A DNA stretch of 64,000 nucleotides from Prauserella_A sp040635515 (GTDB lineage Bacteria; Actinomycetota; Actinomycetes; Mycobacteriales; Pseudonocardiaceae). The stretch lies in contig JBEYHY010000006.1 of NCBI GenBank assembly GCA_040635515.1, forward strand, positions 62,001 to 126,000, read 5' to 3'. Position numbers and translations under genes: made by a program. The notes beneath the pieces were generated by a model. That model saw only the letters and a list, made by a program, of their open reading frames with translations, was not told where the DNA came from and ran no database searches. Positions 8,889 to 21,731 of the stretch are shown piece after piece (positions within the stretch are counted from its first letter, which is position 1; each line of letters opens with the position of its first letter).

Positions 8889-8984
8889 CGGCTCATCATG
8901 TGCCCGGCGACTCCCCAGGACCAGCGACGTTTCCTGATGCCGGTTTCAGCATTCCTGCAAGATCCGAGCACCCGGCACCGGGAA

Positions 8985-9022
8985 CCCCGAACAGCATTTA
9001 GCCCGCTAACTGCGGTTCGGGG
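8985..9022 (-). repeat. Half-size relative of the hairpin repeat; likely terminator
   Basis: An inverted repeat with perfect outer arms CCCCGAAC (8985-8992) and GTTCGGGG (9015-9022) surrounds the repeat core GCATTTAGCCCGCTAACTGC, which corresponds to a single arm of the 29-9-29 element. It begins one base after the response-regulator stop and probably ends that transcript. No U tract follows. Confidence 0.6.
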
Positions 9023-9628
9023 TTAGAGCCAGCCGTGGTCGGTTGCTGTTCGGGCAGCTTCGATCCGGCTCCTGGCATCGAGTTTGGCCATCGCCGAGGA
9101 CACGTAGTTGCGCACCGTCCCCGCCGACAGGTTCAGGGCCCGCGCGATATCGGACGCCGTGGAATGGTCGTCGACGAGCCGGAGGACGGCCAATTCCCGT
9201 TCAGTCAATGGACAGGCAGGTTCGGCGAGCGCTTCGGCGGCGAACTCGGGATCCACGTATCGCAGACCGGAGTGGACCCTGCGGATCACGTCGGCGAGCA
9301 ACGTCGCCGGTGCCGTCTTCGCGAGGAACCCGCCGGCACCGAGCGACAACGCCTGACGCAACACTCCTGGCCGCGCATGCCTTGTCAGCATCACGCACCG
9401 AACCGAAGGGTGATCCTCTGCCATGCGTTCGAGCACGTCCAGCCCACCGAGTCCCGGCATTTCGAGATCGACGACGAGTACATCGGGCCCGTGCTCGGCC
9501 ACCGCCGCGAGACCGGATTCGCCATCGGCGGCCCCCGCGACGACCCGCAGTCCGTGTTCGAGGTTGAGCAGGGCCTCGACGGCCTCTCTGGTCAACCGCT
9601 CGTCATCGACGAGGATCACCTTGATCAT
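9023..9628 (-). CDS. NarL/FixJ-type response regulator
   Basis: DNA-binding partner of the adjacent histidine kinase. The 201-residue product has a receiver domain (residues 1-120) with acidic pair D8-D9, phosphoacceptor D54 in VLVVDLEMPG, and the lysine in GGFLAKTAP; then a LuxR-type HTH (about 135-195) with PLTERELAVLRLV and TASDIARALNLSAGTVRNY. Its ATG overlaps the kinase stop by four bases. The pair is closest in form to DesK/DesR-like systems, which in Bacillus sense membrane fluidity; the target here is unknown. Confidence 0.9.
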   Translation of the reverse strand: MIKVILVDDERLTREAVEALLNLEHGLRVVAGAADGESGLAAVAEHGPDVLVVDLEMPGLGGLDVLERMAEDHPSVRCVMLTRHARPGVLRQALSLGAGGFLAKTAPATLLADVIRRVHSGLRYVDPEFAAEALAEPACPLTERELAVLRLVDDHSTASDIARALNLSAGTVRNYVSSAMAKLDARSRIEAARTATDHGWL

Positions 9629-10788
9629 CGTGAAACCCTTGCCCGCACGGCGAAAACGCCCTCTTCGATGTCCATTTCGGTCTCAAGCTCCCCGCCTGCC
9701 TCTTCGAGCCTGCGACCGAGCCGGGCGAGACCGGTGCCCTCGGTGCGGGCCATCGGCGCGGCTCCGTCGTTGGTCACCGTCAACGCGGTCGCATCGGCAT
9801 ACCGGTTCAACCGCACCGTGCAGGCGGAGGGCGAGGCATGCCGCAGCAGGTTGGTCACCGCTTCCCTCAGCACTCTGCCAAGCAGTTCGCTCGTCCTGTC
9901 GTCCAGTTCCGGGGTTTCGGCGGGGAACGCACACCCGATTCCCGCCGACGACAGCAACGCCTTCGCCGAGGCCAGTTCAGCGGCAAGATGCGTCGTGCGC
10001 CTACCGTGCACGAGGTCTCTGACATCTCGCAGCGCGGTTCGCGCGAGTGTGTGAACTTCGGCCATCTCAGCCGCGGATCGACGCGGGTCAGCGGCGCTCA
10101 ATCGGGTGGCAAGTTCACTCTTCAGTGCGACAACTTCGAGCGCGTGGCCGAGGATGTCGTGCAGATCGCCGGCGAGCCGCAGACGCTCCCTGGTCGTCGC
10201 GAGTTCGGCAGCGGCTTTGCGGGCCTTCTCCAGTTCCAGGGTCAACGCCCATTGCCGGATGTTGCTCGACTCGGCGTAGCCGAACACCACCGCGATCACA
10301 CCGGCCCCTAGCGCGAGCCGCACGACCGTCCAGCCTTCGAGGTGCGCGGCGAACAGCGCGGTCCCCCCGACGGCGAGCGTGGTGATCACGCCGAGGCCGA
10401 CGGCGAGCCTGCGCCCCTCGACGACGGGCCTGCCGATGAGCACCTGCGTCGCGACGGCGCCGACGAGCAGCGCCCACAGCACGCCGCCCTCGTCGAAGTA
10501 CACGGCGACACAGGTGGCGGCAATCGCGACGAGCGCGGGCAATACGGCGGTACCGAGCGGCTGGGCCGCCGCCGGATCCCTGAGCGCCGCGAGGATTCGG
10601 CGGGTATGCAGGGTGAGCGCGGCGGCCAGCAAAAGAACGAAGCCGGTACCGGCCGGGCTGTCGAGCCCACCTGGAATGGCGCTGATGAGCAGGGCGCCGA
10701 TGACGACCACCGAGCCGAGGGCGATGTCGCGGCAATATCTCCGCAGCGGGGCGAGCTGCGCCGGCTCACCGTGGTCGGGGCGCTGCAC
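9625..10788 (-). CDS. Sensor histidine kinase, HisKA_3 family
   Basis: The 387-residue product has about five hydrophobic membrane segments between residues 22 and 172, no obvious extracellular sensor domain, then a dimerisation/phosphoacceptor helix GDLHDILGHALEVVALKSE with H210, and a C-terminal ATPase domain with N-box EAVTNLLRHA and a GTGLARLGRRL glycine box. Such compact kinases usually sense through the membrane segments. Start is GTG at 10788; a TAGGTT -10-like box lies about seven bases upstream, so a leaderless transcript is possible. It lies downstream of rpoC beyond a strong terminator. Confidence 0.9.
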   Translation of the reverse strand: MQRPDHGEPAQLAPLRRYCRDIALGSVVVIGALLISAIPGGLDSPAGTGFVLLLAAALTLHTRRILAALRDPAAAQPLGTAVLPALVAIAATCVAVYFDEGGVLWALLVGAVATQVLIGRPVVEGRRLAVGLGVITTLAVGGTALFAAHLEGWTVVRLALGAGVIAVVFGYAESSNIRQWALTLELEKARKAAAELATTRERLRLAGDLHDILGHALEVVALKSELATRLSAADPRRSAAEMAEVHTLARTALRDVRDLVHGRRTTHLAAELASAKALLSSAGIGCAFPAETPELDDRTSELLGRVLREAVTNLLRHASPSACTVRLNRYADATALTVTNDGAAPMARTEGTGLARLGRRLEEAGGELETEMDIEEGVFAVRARVSR

Positions 10789-10889
10789 GAGCCGAACCTA
10801 ACAGCACATGCCGGGTGTCAGGTCCCCTGCCGACACTCGTCACATTCGGACATGACGGCAGGAACTACGCGGGCGGCTCCCGCACACGA

Positions 10890-10926
10890 AACGGCCCCGA
10901 GGCGCGGGAGGCACCTCGGGGCCGTT
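10890..10926 (-). terminator. Terminator of rpoBC
   Basis: Perfect 13-base arms, AACGGCCCCGAGG at 10890-10902 and its complement at 10914-10926, with an 11-base loop, 17 bases after the rpoC stop. No U tract is present on the minus strand. Confidence 0.8.
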
Positions 10927-10942
10927 GCTCGTGTTGCGGCGT

Positions 10943-14854
<3,912 letters not shown>

Positions 14855-14947
14855 TAGTCCGCCTCTCCGAAACTTTGAAGTAGTTGCGTTCCGAGGGAAC
14901 GGTTACGACTCATGATTTCCTTTGGCCTTGCGACAAGAGGTGGCTGG

Positions 14948-17900
14948 TTACTGGACGACGTCATCAACCGACGGTGACTCGTTGCGAGACAGGTTGATGC
15001 CGAGGTTCGCCGCGGCGCGTTCGAGGTCCTCGTCGTCGGAGTCGCGCATCTCGATCGCGGCCCCGTCGCTGGAGAGCACCTCGACGTTGAGGCACAGCGA
15101 CTGCAATTCCTTCAGCAACACCTTGAACGACTCCGGGATACCCGGCGACGGCATGTTCTCGCCCTTGACGATCGCCTCGTAGACCTTCACGCGGCCGAGC
15201 ACGTCGTCGGACTTGATGGTGAGCAGTTCCTGCAGCGTGTATGCCGCGCCGTAGGCCTGCATCGCCCAGCACTCCATCTCACCGAAGCGCTGGCCACCGA
15301 ACTGTGCCTTACCACCGAGCGGCTGCTGGGTGATCATCGAGTACGGACCCGTCGACCTGGCGTGGATCTTGTCGTCCACCATGTGGTGCAGCTTCAGGAT
15401 GTACATGTAGCCGACCGAAACCGGGTACGGGAACGGCTCGCCGGAGCGTCCGTCGAGCAGCACGGCCTTGCCCTCGGGGCCGACCATGCGGTCGCCGTCG
15501 CGGTTCGGCTTCGTGCAGGAGAGCAGCCCCATGAGCTCCTCTTCCTTGGCGCCGTCGAACACCGGGGTCGCGGTGTTCGTGCCCGGCTCGACGTCCCGAA
15601 GCTCCTCGGAGAGGTTCTTCGCCCAGTCCGGTGCCCCCTCGACCTGCCAGCCCTGGGAGGCGAGCCAGCCGAGGTGCAGTTCGAGGATCTGGCCGATGTT
15701 CATCCTTCGCGGCACACCGTGGGTGTTCAGCACGATGTCGACCGGGGTGCCGTCCTCCATGAACGGCATGTCCTCGACCGGCAGGATCTTGCCGATGACG
15801 CCCTTGTTGCCGTGGCGGCCGGCGAGCTTGTCGCCGTCCTGGATCTTGCTCTTCTTCGCCACGTAGACGCGGACGAGTTCGTTGACGCCGGGGGGCAGCT
15901 CGTCGTCGTCCTCGCGGGAGAAGACCCGGATACCGATGACCTTGCCGGTCTCGCCGTGCGGCACCTTGAGCGAGGTGTCGCGGACCTCGCGCGCCTTCTC
16001 GCCGAAGATCGCGCGGAGCAGCCGCTCCTCGGGGGTCAGCTCCGTCTCGCCCTTCGGCGTGACCTTGCCGACCAGGATGTCGCCGTCGCGGACCTCGGCA
16101 CCGATGCGGATGATGCCGCGCTCGTCGAGGTCGGCGAGCACGTCCTCGGAGACGTTCGGGATGTCCCTCGTGATCTCCTCGGCACCGAGCTTGGTGTCGC
16201 GGGCGTCGATCTCGTGCTCCTCGATGTGGATCGAGGTGAGCACGTCGTCCTGGACCAGCCGCTGCGAGATGACGATGGCGTCCTCGTAGTTGTGGCCCTC
16301 CCACGGCATGACCGCGACGAGCAGGTTCTTGCCGAGCGCCATCTCGCCCTTGTCGGTCGAGGGGCCGTCGGCGATGACCTGACCCTGCTCGACCCTGTCG
16401 CCCTCGTTGACGACGGGCCGGTGGTTGAAGCAGGTGCCCGCGTTGGTGCGGCGGAACTTGTACAGTCCGTAGCTCTTCCGCGTGCCGTCGTCGTGCATGA
16501 TCGTGACCATGTCGGCCGAGAGTTCCTCGACGACACCGGCCTGCTCCGCGACGAGTACGTCACCCGCGTCGACGGCGGCCGTCAGCTCGACACCGGTACC
16601 GACGAGCGGCGACTCGTTCCGCAGCAGCGGAACGGCCTGACGCTGCATGTTCGCACCCATCAGGGCGCGGTTGGCGTCGTCGTGCTCAAGGAACGGGATC
16701 ATGCCGGTGGCGACGGAGACCATCTGCCTCGGCGACACGTCCATGTAGTCGACCTCAAGCGGGTCGATGAGCTCGACCTCGCCACCCTTGCGACGGCCGA
16801 GGACGCTCTCCTCGACGAAGTGCCCGTCATCGCCGATGGGCGCGTTGGCCTGCGCCTTGACGAAGCGGTCTTCCTCGTCGGCGGTGAGGTAGTCGACCTG
16901 GTCGGTGACCCTGCCCTCGACGACCTTGCGGTAGGGGGTTTCGATGAAACCGAACGGGTTGACCCTCGCGTAGGAGCACAGCGAGCCGATCAGACCGATG
17001 TTCGGGCCTTCCGGGGTCTCGATCGGGCACATCCGGCCGTAGTGGCTGGGGTGCACGTCGCGAACATCCATGCCCGCGCGCTCACGGGAGAGACCGCCGG
17101 GGCCGAGCGCCGAGAGGCGGCGCTTGTGGGTCAGGCCCGAAAGCGGGTTGTTCTGGTCCATGAACTGCGAGAGCTGGGAGGTTCCGAAGAACTCCTTGAT
17201 CGCGGCCACGACGGGACGGATGTTGATCAGGGTCTGCGGCGTGATCGCCTCGACGTCCTGGGTGGTCATCCGCTCGCGGACGACGCGCTCCATGCGGGAG
17301 AGGCCGACCCGGATCTGGTTCTGGATTAGCTCGCCGACGGTGCGCAGGCGGCGGTTGCCGAAGTGGTCGATGTCGTCGGTCTCGACGGGGACCTCGGTGT
17401 CGTGCGCCTTCATCGTCTCCTCGCCCGCGTGCAGGCGGACGAGGTACTCGATGGTGGTGACGATGTCCTCTTCGGTGAGCGTGCCGGTGTCGTAGGGAAG
17501 GTCGAGACCAAGCTTCTTGTTGATCTTGTACCGGCCCACCTTGGCGAGGTCGTAGCGCTTGTCCTTGAAGAACAGGTTCTCAAGGAGCGTCTGCGCGCTC
17601 TCCTTCGTCGGCGGTTCACCCGGACGCAGCTTGCGGTAGATGTCGAGCAGCGCCTCGTCGGTCCCGGCCGTGTGGTCCTTCTCAAGGGTGGCGAGCAGCG
17701 TCTCGGAGAACGAGAAGCGCTCCCTGATCGCCTCGGTGGTCCAGCCCAGCGCCTTCAGCAGCACGGTGACCGGCTGCCGCCGCTTGCGGTCGATGCGCAC
17801 GCCGACGGTGTCGCGCTTGTCGACATCGAATTCGAGCCACGCACCACGGCTCGGGATGATCTTGACGCTGAAGACGTCCTTGTCGGTCGTCTTGTCAACG

Positions 17901-18460
17901 GCTTGGTCGTAGTACACACCCGGCGAACGGACGAGCTGCGAGACGACGACGCGCTCGGTGCCGTTGATGATGAAAGTGCCCTTGTCGGTCATCACGGGGA
18001 AATCGCCCATGAAGACCGTCTGGCTCTTGATCTCACCGGTGTTGTTGTTGACGAACTCGGCGGTGACGAACAACGGCGCCGCGTAGGTCATGTCCTTGTC
18101 CTTGCACTCCTCGACGGAGGCTTTCACCTCGTCGAAGCGCGGATCGGAGAAAGACAGGGACATCGATCCGGAGAAGTCCTCGATCGGCGAGATCTCGTTG
18201 AGGACCTCTTCAAGACCACCGACCGGGTTTTCTTCGCCCTCGTTGACGCGGAGTTCAAACCACGCCTCCGAGCCGGTAAACCATTCGAATGACCGAATCT
18301 GCACGTCAAGCAGGTTGGGAGTGCTCAGCGGTTCGCGGATCTTCGCGAAAGATACCCGCTTGGGTGCTCCTGGGATTCCCGTTGACTTCTCAGCCGAGTT
18401 GGTCGCAGCAGTGGCCTGGTTCGCGGGAGAGACTGCCAAGATGCGTCCTTCCGGGGACAT
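14948..18460 (-). CDS. rpoB: DNA-directed RNA polymerase subunit beta
   Basis: The 1170-residue beta subunit. The rifampicin-resistance region starts with S428 in SQLSQFMD (codon at 17177-17179) and continues to THKRRLSALG, so D435, H445 and S450 (numbering coincides with M. tuberculosis) are all wild type and sensitivity to rifamycins is expected. The C-terminal GEMECWAMQAYGAAYTLQE segment that contacts beta' is present. The ATG at 18460 gives MSPEGRILAVS, as in relatives, although the first 30 residues are poorly conserved in the family. Two candidate promoters lie in the 282-base gap upstream. Confidence 0.99.
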   Translation of the reverse strand: MSPEGRILAVSPANQATAATNSAEKSTGIPGAPKRVSFAKIREPLSTPNLLDVQIRSFEWFTGSEAWFELRVNEGEENPVGGLEEVLNEISPIEDFSGSMSLSFSDPRFDEVKASVEECKDKDMTYAAPLFVTAEFVNNNTGEIKSQTVFMGDFPVMTDKGTFIINGTERVVVSQLVRSPGVYYDQAVDKTTDKDVFSVKIIPSRGAWLEFDVDKRDTVGVRIDRKRRQPVTVLLKALGWTTEAIRERFSFSETLLATLEKDHTAGTDEALLDIYRKLRPGEPPTKESAQTLLENLFFKDKRYDLAKVGRYKINKKLGLDLPYDTGTLTEEDIVTTIEYLVRLHAGEETMKAHDTEVPVETDDIDHFGNRRLRTVGELIQNQIRVGLSRMERVVRERMTTQDVEAITPQTLINIRPVVAAIKEFFGTSQLSQFMDQNNPLSGLTHKRRLSALGPGGLSRERAGMDVRDVHPSHYGRMCPIETPEGPNIGLIGSLCSYARVNPFGFIETPYRKVVEGRVTDQVDYLTADEEDRFVKAQANAPIGDDGHFVEESVLGRRKGGEVELIDPLEVDYMDVSPRQMVSVATGMIPFLEHDDANRALMGANMQRQAVPLLRNESPLVGTGVELTAAVDAGDVLVAEQAGVVEELSADMVTIMHDDGTRKSYGLYKFRRTNAGTCFNHRPVVNEGDRVEQGQVIADGPSTDKGEMALGKNLLVAVMPWEGHNYEDAIVISQRLVQDDVLTSIHIEEHEIDARDTKLGAEEITRDIPNVSEDVLADLDERGIIRIGAEVRDGDILVGKVTPKGETELTPEERLLRAIFGEKAREVRDTSLKVPHGETGKVIGIRVFSREDDDELPPGVNELVRVYVAKKSKIQDGDKLAGRHGNKGVIGKILPVEDMPFMEDGTPVDIVLNTHGVPRRMNIGQILELHLGWLASQGWQVEGAPDWAKNLSEELRDVEPGTNTATPVFDGAKEEELMGLLSCTKPNRDGDRMVGPEGKAVLLDGRSGEPFPYPVSVGYMYILKLHHMVDDKIHARSTGPYSMITQQPLGGKAQFGGQRFGEMECWAMQAYGAAYTLQELLTIKSDDVLGRVKVYEAIVKGENMPSPGIPESFKVLLKELQSLCLNVEVLSSDGAAIEMRDSDDEDLERAAANLGINLSRNESPSVDDVVQ

Positions 18461-18475
18461 AGCGGTTGAGCAGCC

Positions 18476-18505
18476 GCGTTAGCAACTAGCAACACGAACT
18501 GTCAA
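18476..18505 (-). promoter_or_regulatory. Candidate proximal rpoB promoter
   Basis: Perfect -35 TTGACA (18500-18505), an 18-base spacer and -10-like TAACGC (18476-18481), about 16 bases before the rpoB ATG. The -10 box lacks the final T, and the start point would be close to or inside the leader, so this is only a candidate. Confidence 0.45.
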
Positions 18506-18574
18506 GGGTGCGGTGTTGCCGACCATCCTAGCTCCCAGTTTAAGGCAGCCTGAAAGTGGGCAGCGCAAAGAAGC

Positions 18575-18603
18575 AGTCTAGCCCTGAAGACGGCGGTTGT
18601 CGA
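18575..18603 (-). promoter_or_regulatory. Candidate distal rpoB promoter
   Basis: -35 TCGACA (18598-18603), a 17-base spacer and -10 TAGACT (18575-18580), a good match to the actinobacterial primary-sigma pattern (TANNNT). It would give a leader of roughly 110 bases for rpoB, independent of the mce operon upstream. Confidence 0.5.
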
Positions 18604-18742
18604 GGGGGCCTGCCCGACGGGCGCCCAGCCTCCGGTGTCGTCTCCTGGCTCGCCTCCCGCAAGGCTCGCCGTTGCCTGTAAGCGTGAACCCCCGGAGACG
18701 CTGAGTCAAGCGCCCACGCGTTCTTGCAGTCGCTTGGCGCAG

Positions 18743-19795
18743 TCAGTTGCCTGCGGGGGGTTGGCCCCCCTGGTCCGCCGGTCCAGGAGTGGGTGCAGGC
18801 TGCCCGGCGGCGTAGGTGTCCATGTCGGTCACCTTCCACTCGCCGTCCCGCTTTTCGCTGGTGAACCACAGTGCCGCGCTTCCGGCGGAGGTCTGGTTGT
18901 CCTCGGTCCGCGTCGCCGTCTGGTCGATGTAGACCATGACCTTGGCGCGGTCGTCGTTGAGCATGAGCACGGCACTGCGCGTCGTCTTGACGGTGACGAC
19001 GATCTTCTGTTCCGGCGCGACCCGCTTCACCTCGCCCATCAGGGCTTGGTACTTCTTCTTGACCTCGTCGTTGACGAGGAGCTGGTCGGCGGCCTTCTCC
19101 GTCTTGCCGATGTCGTTGTAGTCGATGGAGAACAGCCTCTCCGCCGCGGAGCCCATCGCCTCCTTGACCTGCGTGGTGCCCTGCACGTCGACGAGGGCGG
19201 CGTTGCCTGCCGCGATTTCGGCCTCGCTCTGCCGCATGTTGAAGAAGAAAGCCAGCCCGCCGAAGGCGAGCGCGAGCACGAGGAGCACGGCGACAAGCAC
19301 GTATCCCCTGCTGCCCCTGTTCCCCTCGGTCTTCCGTTCCCTCGCGCCACGCATGGCGAAACGGCGGGCACGGGAGGGCTCGTCGACGGCGCTCACCGTG
19401 ACGGTCACGTCGTCCTGGCTCGCCGGCTTGGGGGCGCCGGTGTCGCGCACCTTCCTGCGAGGCCCCGGCCTCGCGGCGGCCTTGGGCTCGCCGGGCCCGT
19501 CGGAATCGCCGGGCTCGTCGTCGCCGTCCGTTTCCGCCTCGGTTTCGAGTTCGGCCTCGGGTTCGGATGCGGCCTCGGGTTCAGGATCCGGGTCGACCGG
19601 CTGCGGGCCCACCGGCTCGGGAGCCGGGGCGGCGGTCGGGTCGGACCCGGCATCGGTGACCTGAGTCGCGTCCTCGAACCGATCGGTGTCCTGCTCGCGC
19701 GGAGCCGGACTCGGCGAGGCCGGCTTGCGCAGTCCCGCGACGCGGGGCCTGCCGGAGGGGCGAGGGGGCTGCGGCATGCGGCGGGAGGATGGCAC
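18743..19795 (-). CDS. Mce-associated membrane protein with long charged N-terminus
   Basis: Last gene of the mce locus. The 350-residue product has a disordered, proline- and acid-rich cytoplasmic segment (about 1-160, with PEPEAASEPEAELETEAE-type runs), one membrane helix near 165-187 (VLVAVLLVLALAFGGLAFFF), and an external domain of about 160 residues that follows the Mas fold seen after MceF in mycobacteria and Streptomyces. These proteins are thought to stabilise the Mce transporter; the exact role is not settled. Start is GTG at 19795, with CGGAG six bases upstream. Confidence 0.8.
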   Translation of the reverse strand: MPSSRRMPQPPRPSGRPRVAGLRKPASPSPAPREQDTDRFEDATQVTDAGSDPTAAPAPEPVGPQPVDPDPEPEAASEPEAELETEAETDGDDEPGDSDGPGEPKAAARPGPRRKVRDTGAPKPASQDDVTVTVSAVDEPSRARRFAMRGARERKTEGNRGSRGYVLVAVLLVLALAFGGLAFFFNMRQSEAEIAAGNAALVDVQGTTQVKEAMGSAAERLFSIDYNDIGKTEKAADQLLVNDEVKKKYQALMGEVKRVAPEQKIVVTVKTTRSAVLMLNDDRAKVMVYIDQTATRTEDNQTSAGSAALWFTSEKRDGEWKVTDMDTYAAGQPAPTPGPADQGGQPPAGN

Positions 19796-19816
19796 GTGTG
19801 ACTCCGTTCTGACCGG

Positions 19817-20428
19817 CTACTGGCCCGCTTGGGCGATGGGGACCTCGCCGATGTTCGACAACTTCCAGGTGCCCTTGTCGTCGACGCGCACCATCTCAAG
19901 TTCGAGCCTCAGCACCTTGGTGCCCTTCTGCTCTCCCTGTGCGACCTCGGTGCGAACGGTCGCGAGCACGCTGGCCTTGCCTTCACTGACGTCCAGTTCC
20001 TGCACGCCCACGTCCTGGACCGTCGAGACGACCTTGGTCTTCGCCTCGGCGATGGTCTTGCGGTACTGGTCGGCGTTCTGGTTCATCTGCTCCAGCAGGT
20101 CGCCCGTCGCGATCTCGCGCTGTCGCTGGAAGTAGGCATCGGGGTCCTCGAAGTCCAGCTCGGTCAGCGCGACCACCGCGGTTCCCGTCGAACGCACGAC
20201 GTCCTCGCGTTCGGCGGCGACGCCGCTCGCCTCCTTGCCGGAGGTGACCCACCACGAGATACCGAAGTAGACCGCGGTGACCAGTGCCGCCAGCGCGAGC
20301 GCGGCGCTGCCGAAGGTCAGCCACTTGGGCGGGCCCCCACTGGTGGTTCCCTCGGTCTCGTCGCGGCTGTCCGAGGGCTCTCCGGGGGACTCCTGCGGCT
20401 CCTTCGCCGCCGGCTCGTCCGAACTCAT
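19817..20428 (-). CDS. Mce-associated membrane protein
   Basis: The 203-residue product has a short charged cytoplasmic N-terminus, a membrane helix at about residues 38-60 (FGSAALALAALVTAVYFGISWW), and an external alpha/beta domain with VVRSTGTAVVALTELDFEDPD and a C-terminal GTWKLSNIGEVP strand typical of Mas proteins. It follows the mceF-like gene by 43 bases and precedes the second Mas gene by 21. A GGAG site supports the ATG at 20428. Likely an accessory subunit of the Mce complex. Confidence 0.8.
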   Translation of the reverse strand: MSSDEPAAKEPQESPGEPSDSRDETEGTTSGGPPKWLTFGSAALALAALVTAVYFGISWWVTSGKEASGVAAEREDVVRSTGTAVVALTELDFEDPDAYFQRQREIATGDLLEQMNQNADQYRKTIAEAKTKVVSTVQDVGVQELDVSEGKASVLATVRTEVAQGEQKGTKVLRLELEMVRVDDKGTWKLSNIGEVPIAQAGQ

Positions 20429-20471
20429 AGCGCTCCAGGGTAGGTCTGGCAGGTGATCAGAGCGTGTGGTG

Positions 20472-21731
20472 CTAGCCGGTCAGCCCCACAAGCTGGCCGA
20501 GTGACGTGATGCTGAGGCCGGGACTTCCGGCGACCCCGGGGACACCTCGCAGCGAGGCCAGCTCCTCCTCGTCCCTCGTGGAGTTGGCGCTGACCTGTTC
20601 CTCGCTCGGTTGAACGGGGACTCCGTTGTACGGCGCGTTCTGGGAACCGCGGACGTTGATGGGGCTGCCCGGCGGTTCGGCGCAGTAGGCGGACGAATCG
20701 GGTGGGCGCGGCGTCGTGTCGTCGCCCGGCCGGTACTCCTCGGGCGACCGGTAGCCCTTGGTGCAGGAGGGCGGGTTGAACAGGTTGAGCGCGAGCCCGA
20801 GGTGTGCGGTGCCGTCGTCGGGCGCGACGCTGAACGCGCCCCCCGCGACGACGGGATAGGTGACCAGCGCCTGTTCGAGCCCGTCCTGCCTTGTGAAGAG
20901 CAGATTCGAGGTGGTGAGCAGGTTGGCGATCACGGAGCCGAGGCCGGGCCCCGATTCGGCGAGCAGCTCGCTGACCTGGTTGGCGGCCTGCGGGGTGATG
21001 CCGATGAGCTCGCGGATGTCGGCGTCCGAGTTCTTGAGCGTCTCCGACACCGATGCGAGGTCGGAACTGAACTCCTTCATGGAGGTGGCGAGGTCGTTCT
21101 GGGTACTGAGCACGACGTTGCCGGAGTTGAGGAGTTCGACGGTCTGCGGGAGGTACTGCTTGGCGACCTTCGTGAAGTCCCTCGTGGTGTCCATCAGCAC
21201 CTGGAGGTCGTCGCCGGTGCCGCGGAAGGCGTCGTAGGACTCGTCGACGACCGTGCGCAACGCGTCGGTGGGTACCGAACTCGCCAGGCTGTCGAGGTCG
21301 CCGATGACCTTCTCCGTCGGCACCGGGGTGCTTGCCCTTTCGGCCGGGATGACGGAGCCGTCCGCGAGGTAGGGACCGTTGTCGGTGACGGGCCTGAGGT
21401 CGACGAACTGCTCCCCCACCGCCGAGCGGTTGGCGACCATGGCGTGCAGGTCACTCGGCACCTTCGGCGCTTCCGGTTCGATGTTGAGTTCGGCTTTCAG
21501 GCCGGTCTCGGTGAGGCTCAGCTCGCCGACCCTGCCGATGTTGTACCCGCGATAGGTCACCTCGGCCCCGGTGAAGATGCCGCCGGATTCGTTGAGTTCG
21601 AGCTGGACGGTGTAGCCGCCGGTGCCGAAGACCTTTTCGATGTCGGTGAACCGCACGAGCGCGTAGGCGATGGCGAGGACGGAGACGATCGCGAACGCGA
21701 TCAACTGGATCTTGGCCTTGCGCAGGAGCAT
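20472..21731 (-). CDS. mceF: MCE-family protein, MceF position
   Basis: Sixth MCE protein of the operon. The 419-residue product has one N-terminal membrane helix (about 7-26), an MCE domain (roughly 35-120, with YTVQLELNESGGIFTGAEVTYRGY in pieces and GEQFVDLRP), and a long helical region (about 140-320) that in homologues forms the hydrophobic needle. The C-terminus is proline-rich and variable. The ATG overlaps the mceE stop by one base (TGATG). Six MCE chains are thought to assemble as a heterohexamer that carries lipid to the YrbE permease. Confidence 0.88.
   Translation of the reverse strand: MLLRKAKIQLIAFAIVSVLAIAYALVRFTDIEKVFGTGGYTVQLELNESGGIFTGAEVTYRGYNIGRVGELSLTETGLKAELNIEPEAPKVPSDLHAMVANRSAVGEQFVDLRPVTDNGPYLADGSVIPAERASTPVPTEKVIGDLDSLASSVPTDALRTVVDESYDAFRGTGDDLQVLMDTTRDFTKVAKQYLPQTVELLNSGNVVLSTQNDLATSMKEFSSDLASVSETLKNSDADIRELIGITPQAANQVSELLAESGPGLGSVIANLLTTSNLLFTRQDGLEQALVTYPVVAGGAFSVAPDDGTAHLGLALNLFNPPSCTKGYRSPEEYRPGDDTTPRPPDSSAYCAEPPGSPINVRGSQNAPYNGVPVQPSEEQVSANSTRDEEELASLRGVPGVAGSPGLSITSLGQLVGLTG

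Noticed and set aside
17106..17179. Possible natural rifamycin-resistance change in RpoB, because some related genera make rifamycins
   Set aside because: The cluster region reads SQLSQFMDQNNPLSGLTHKR and RLSALG, all wild type, including D435, H445 and S450.
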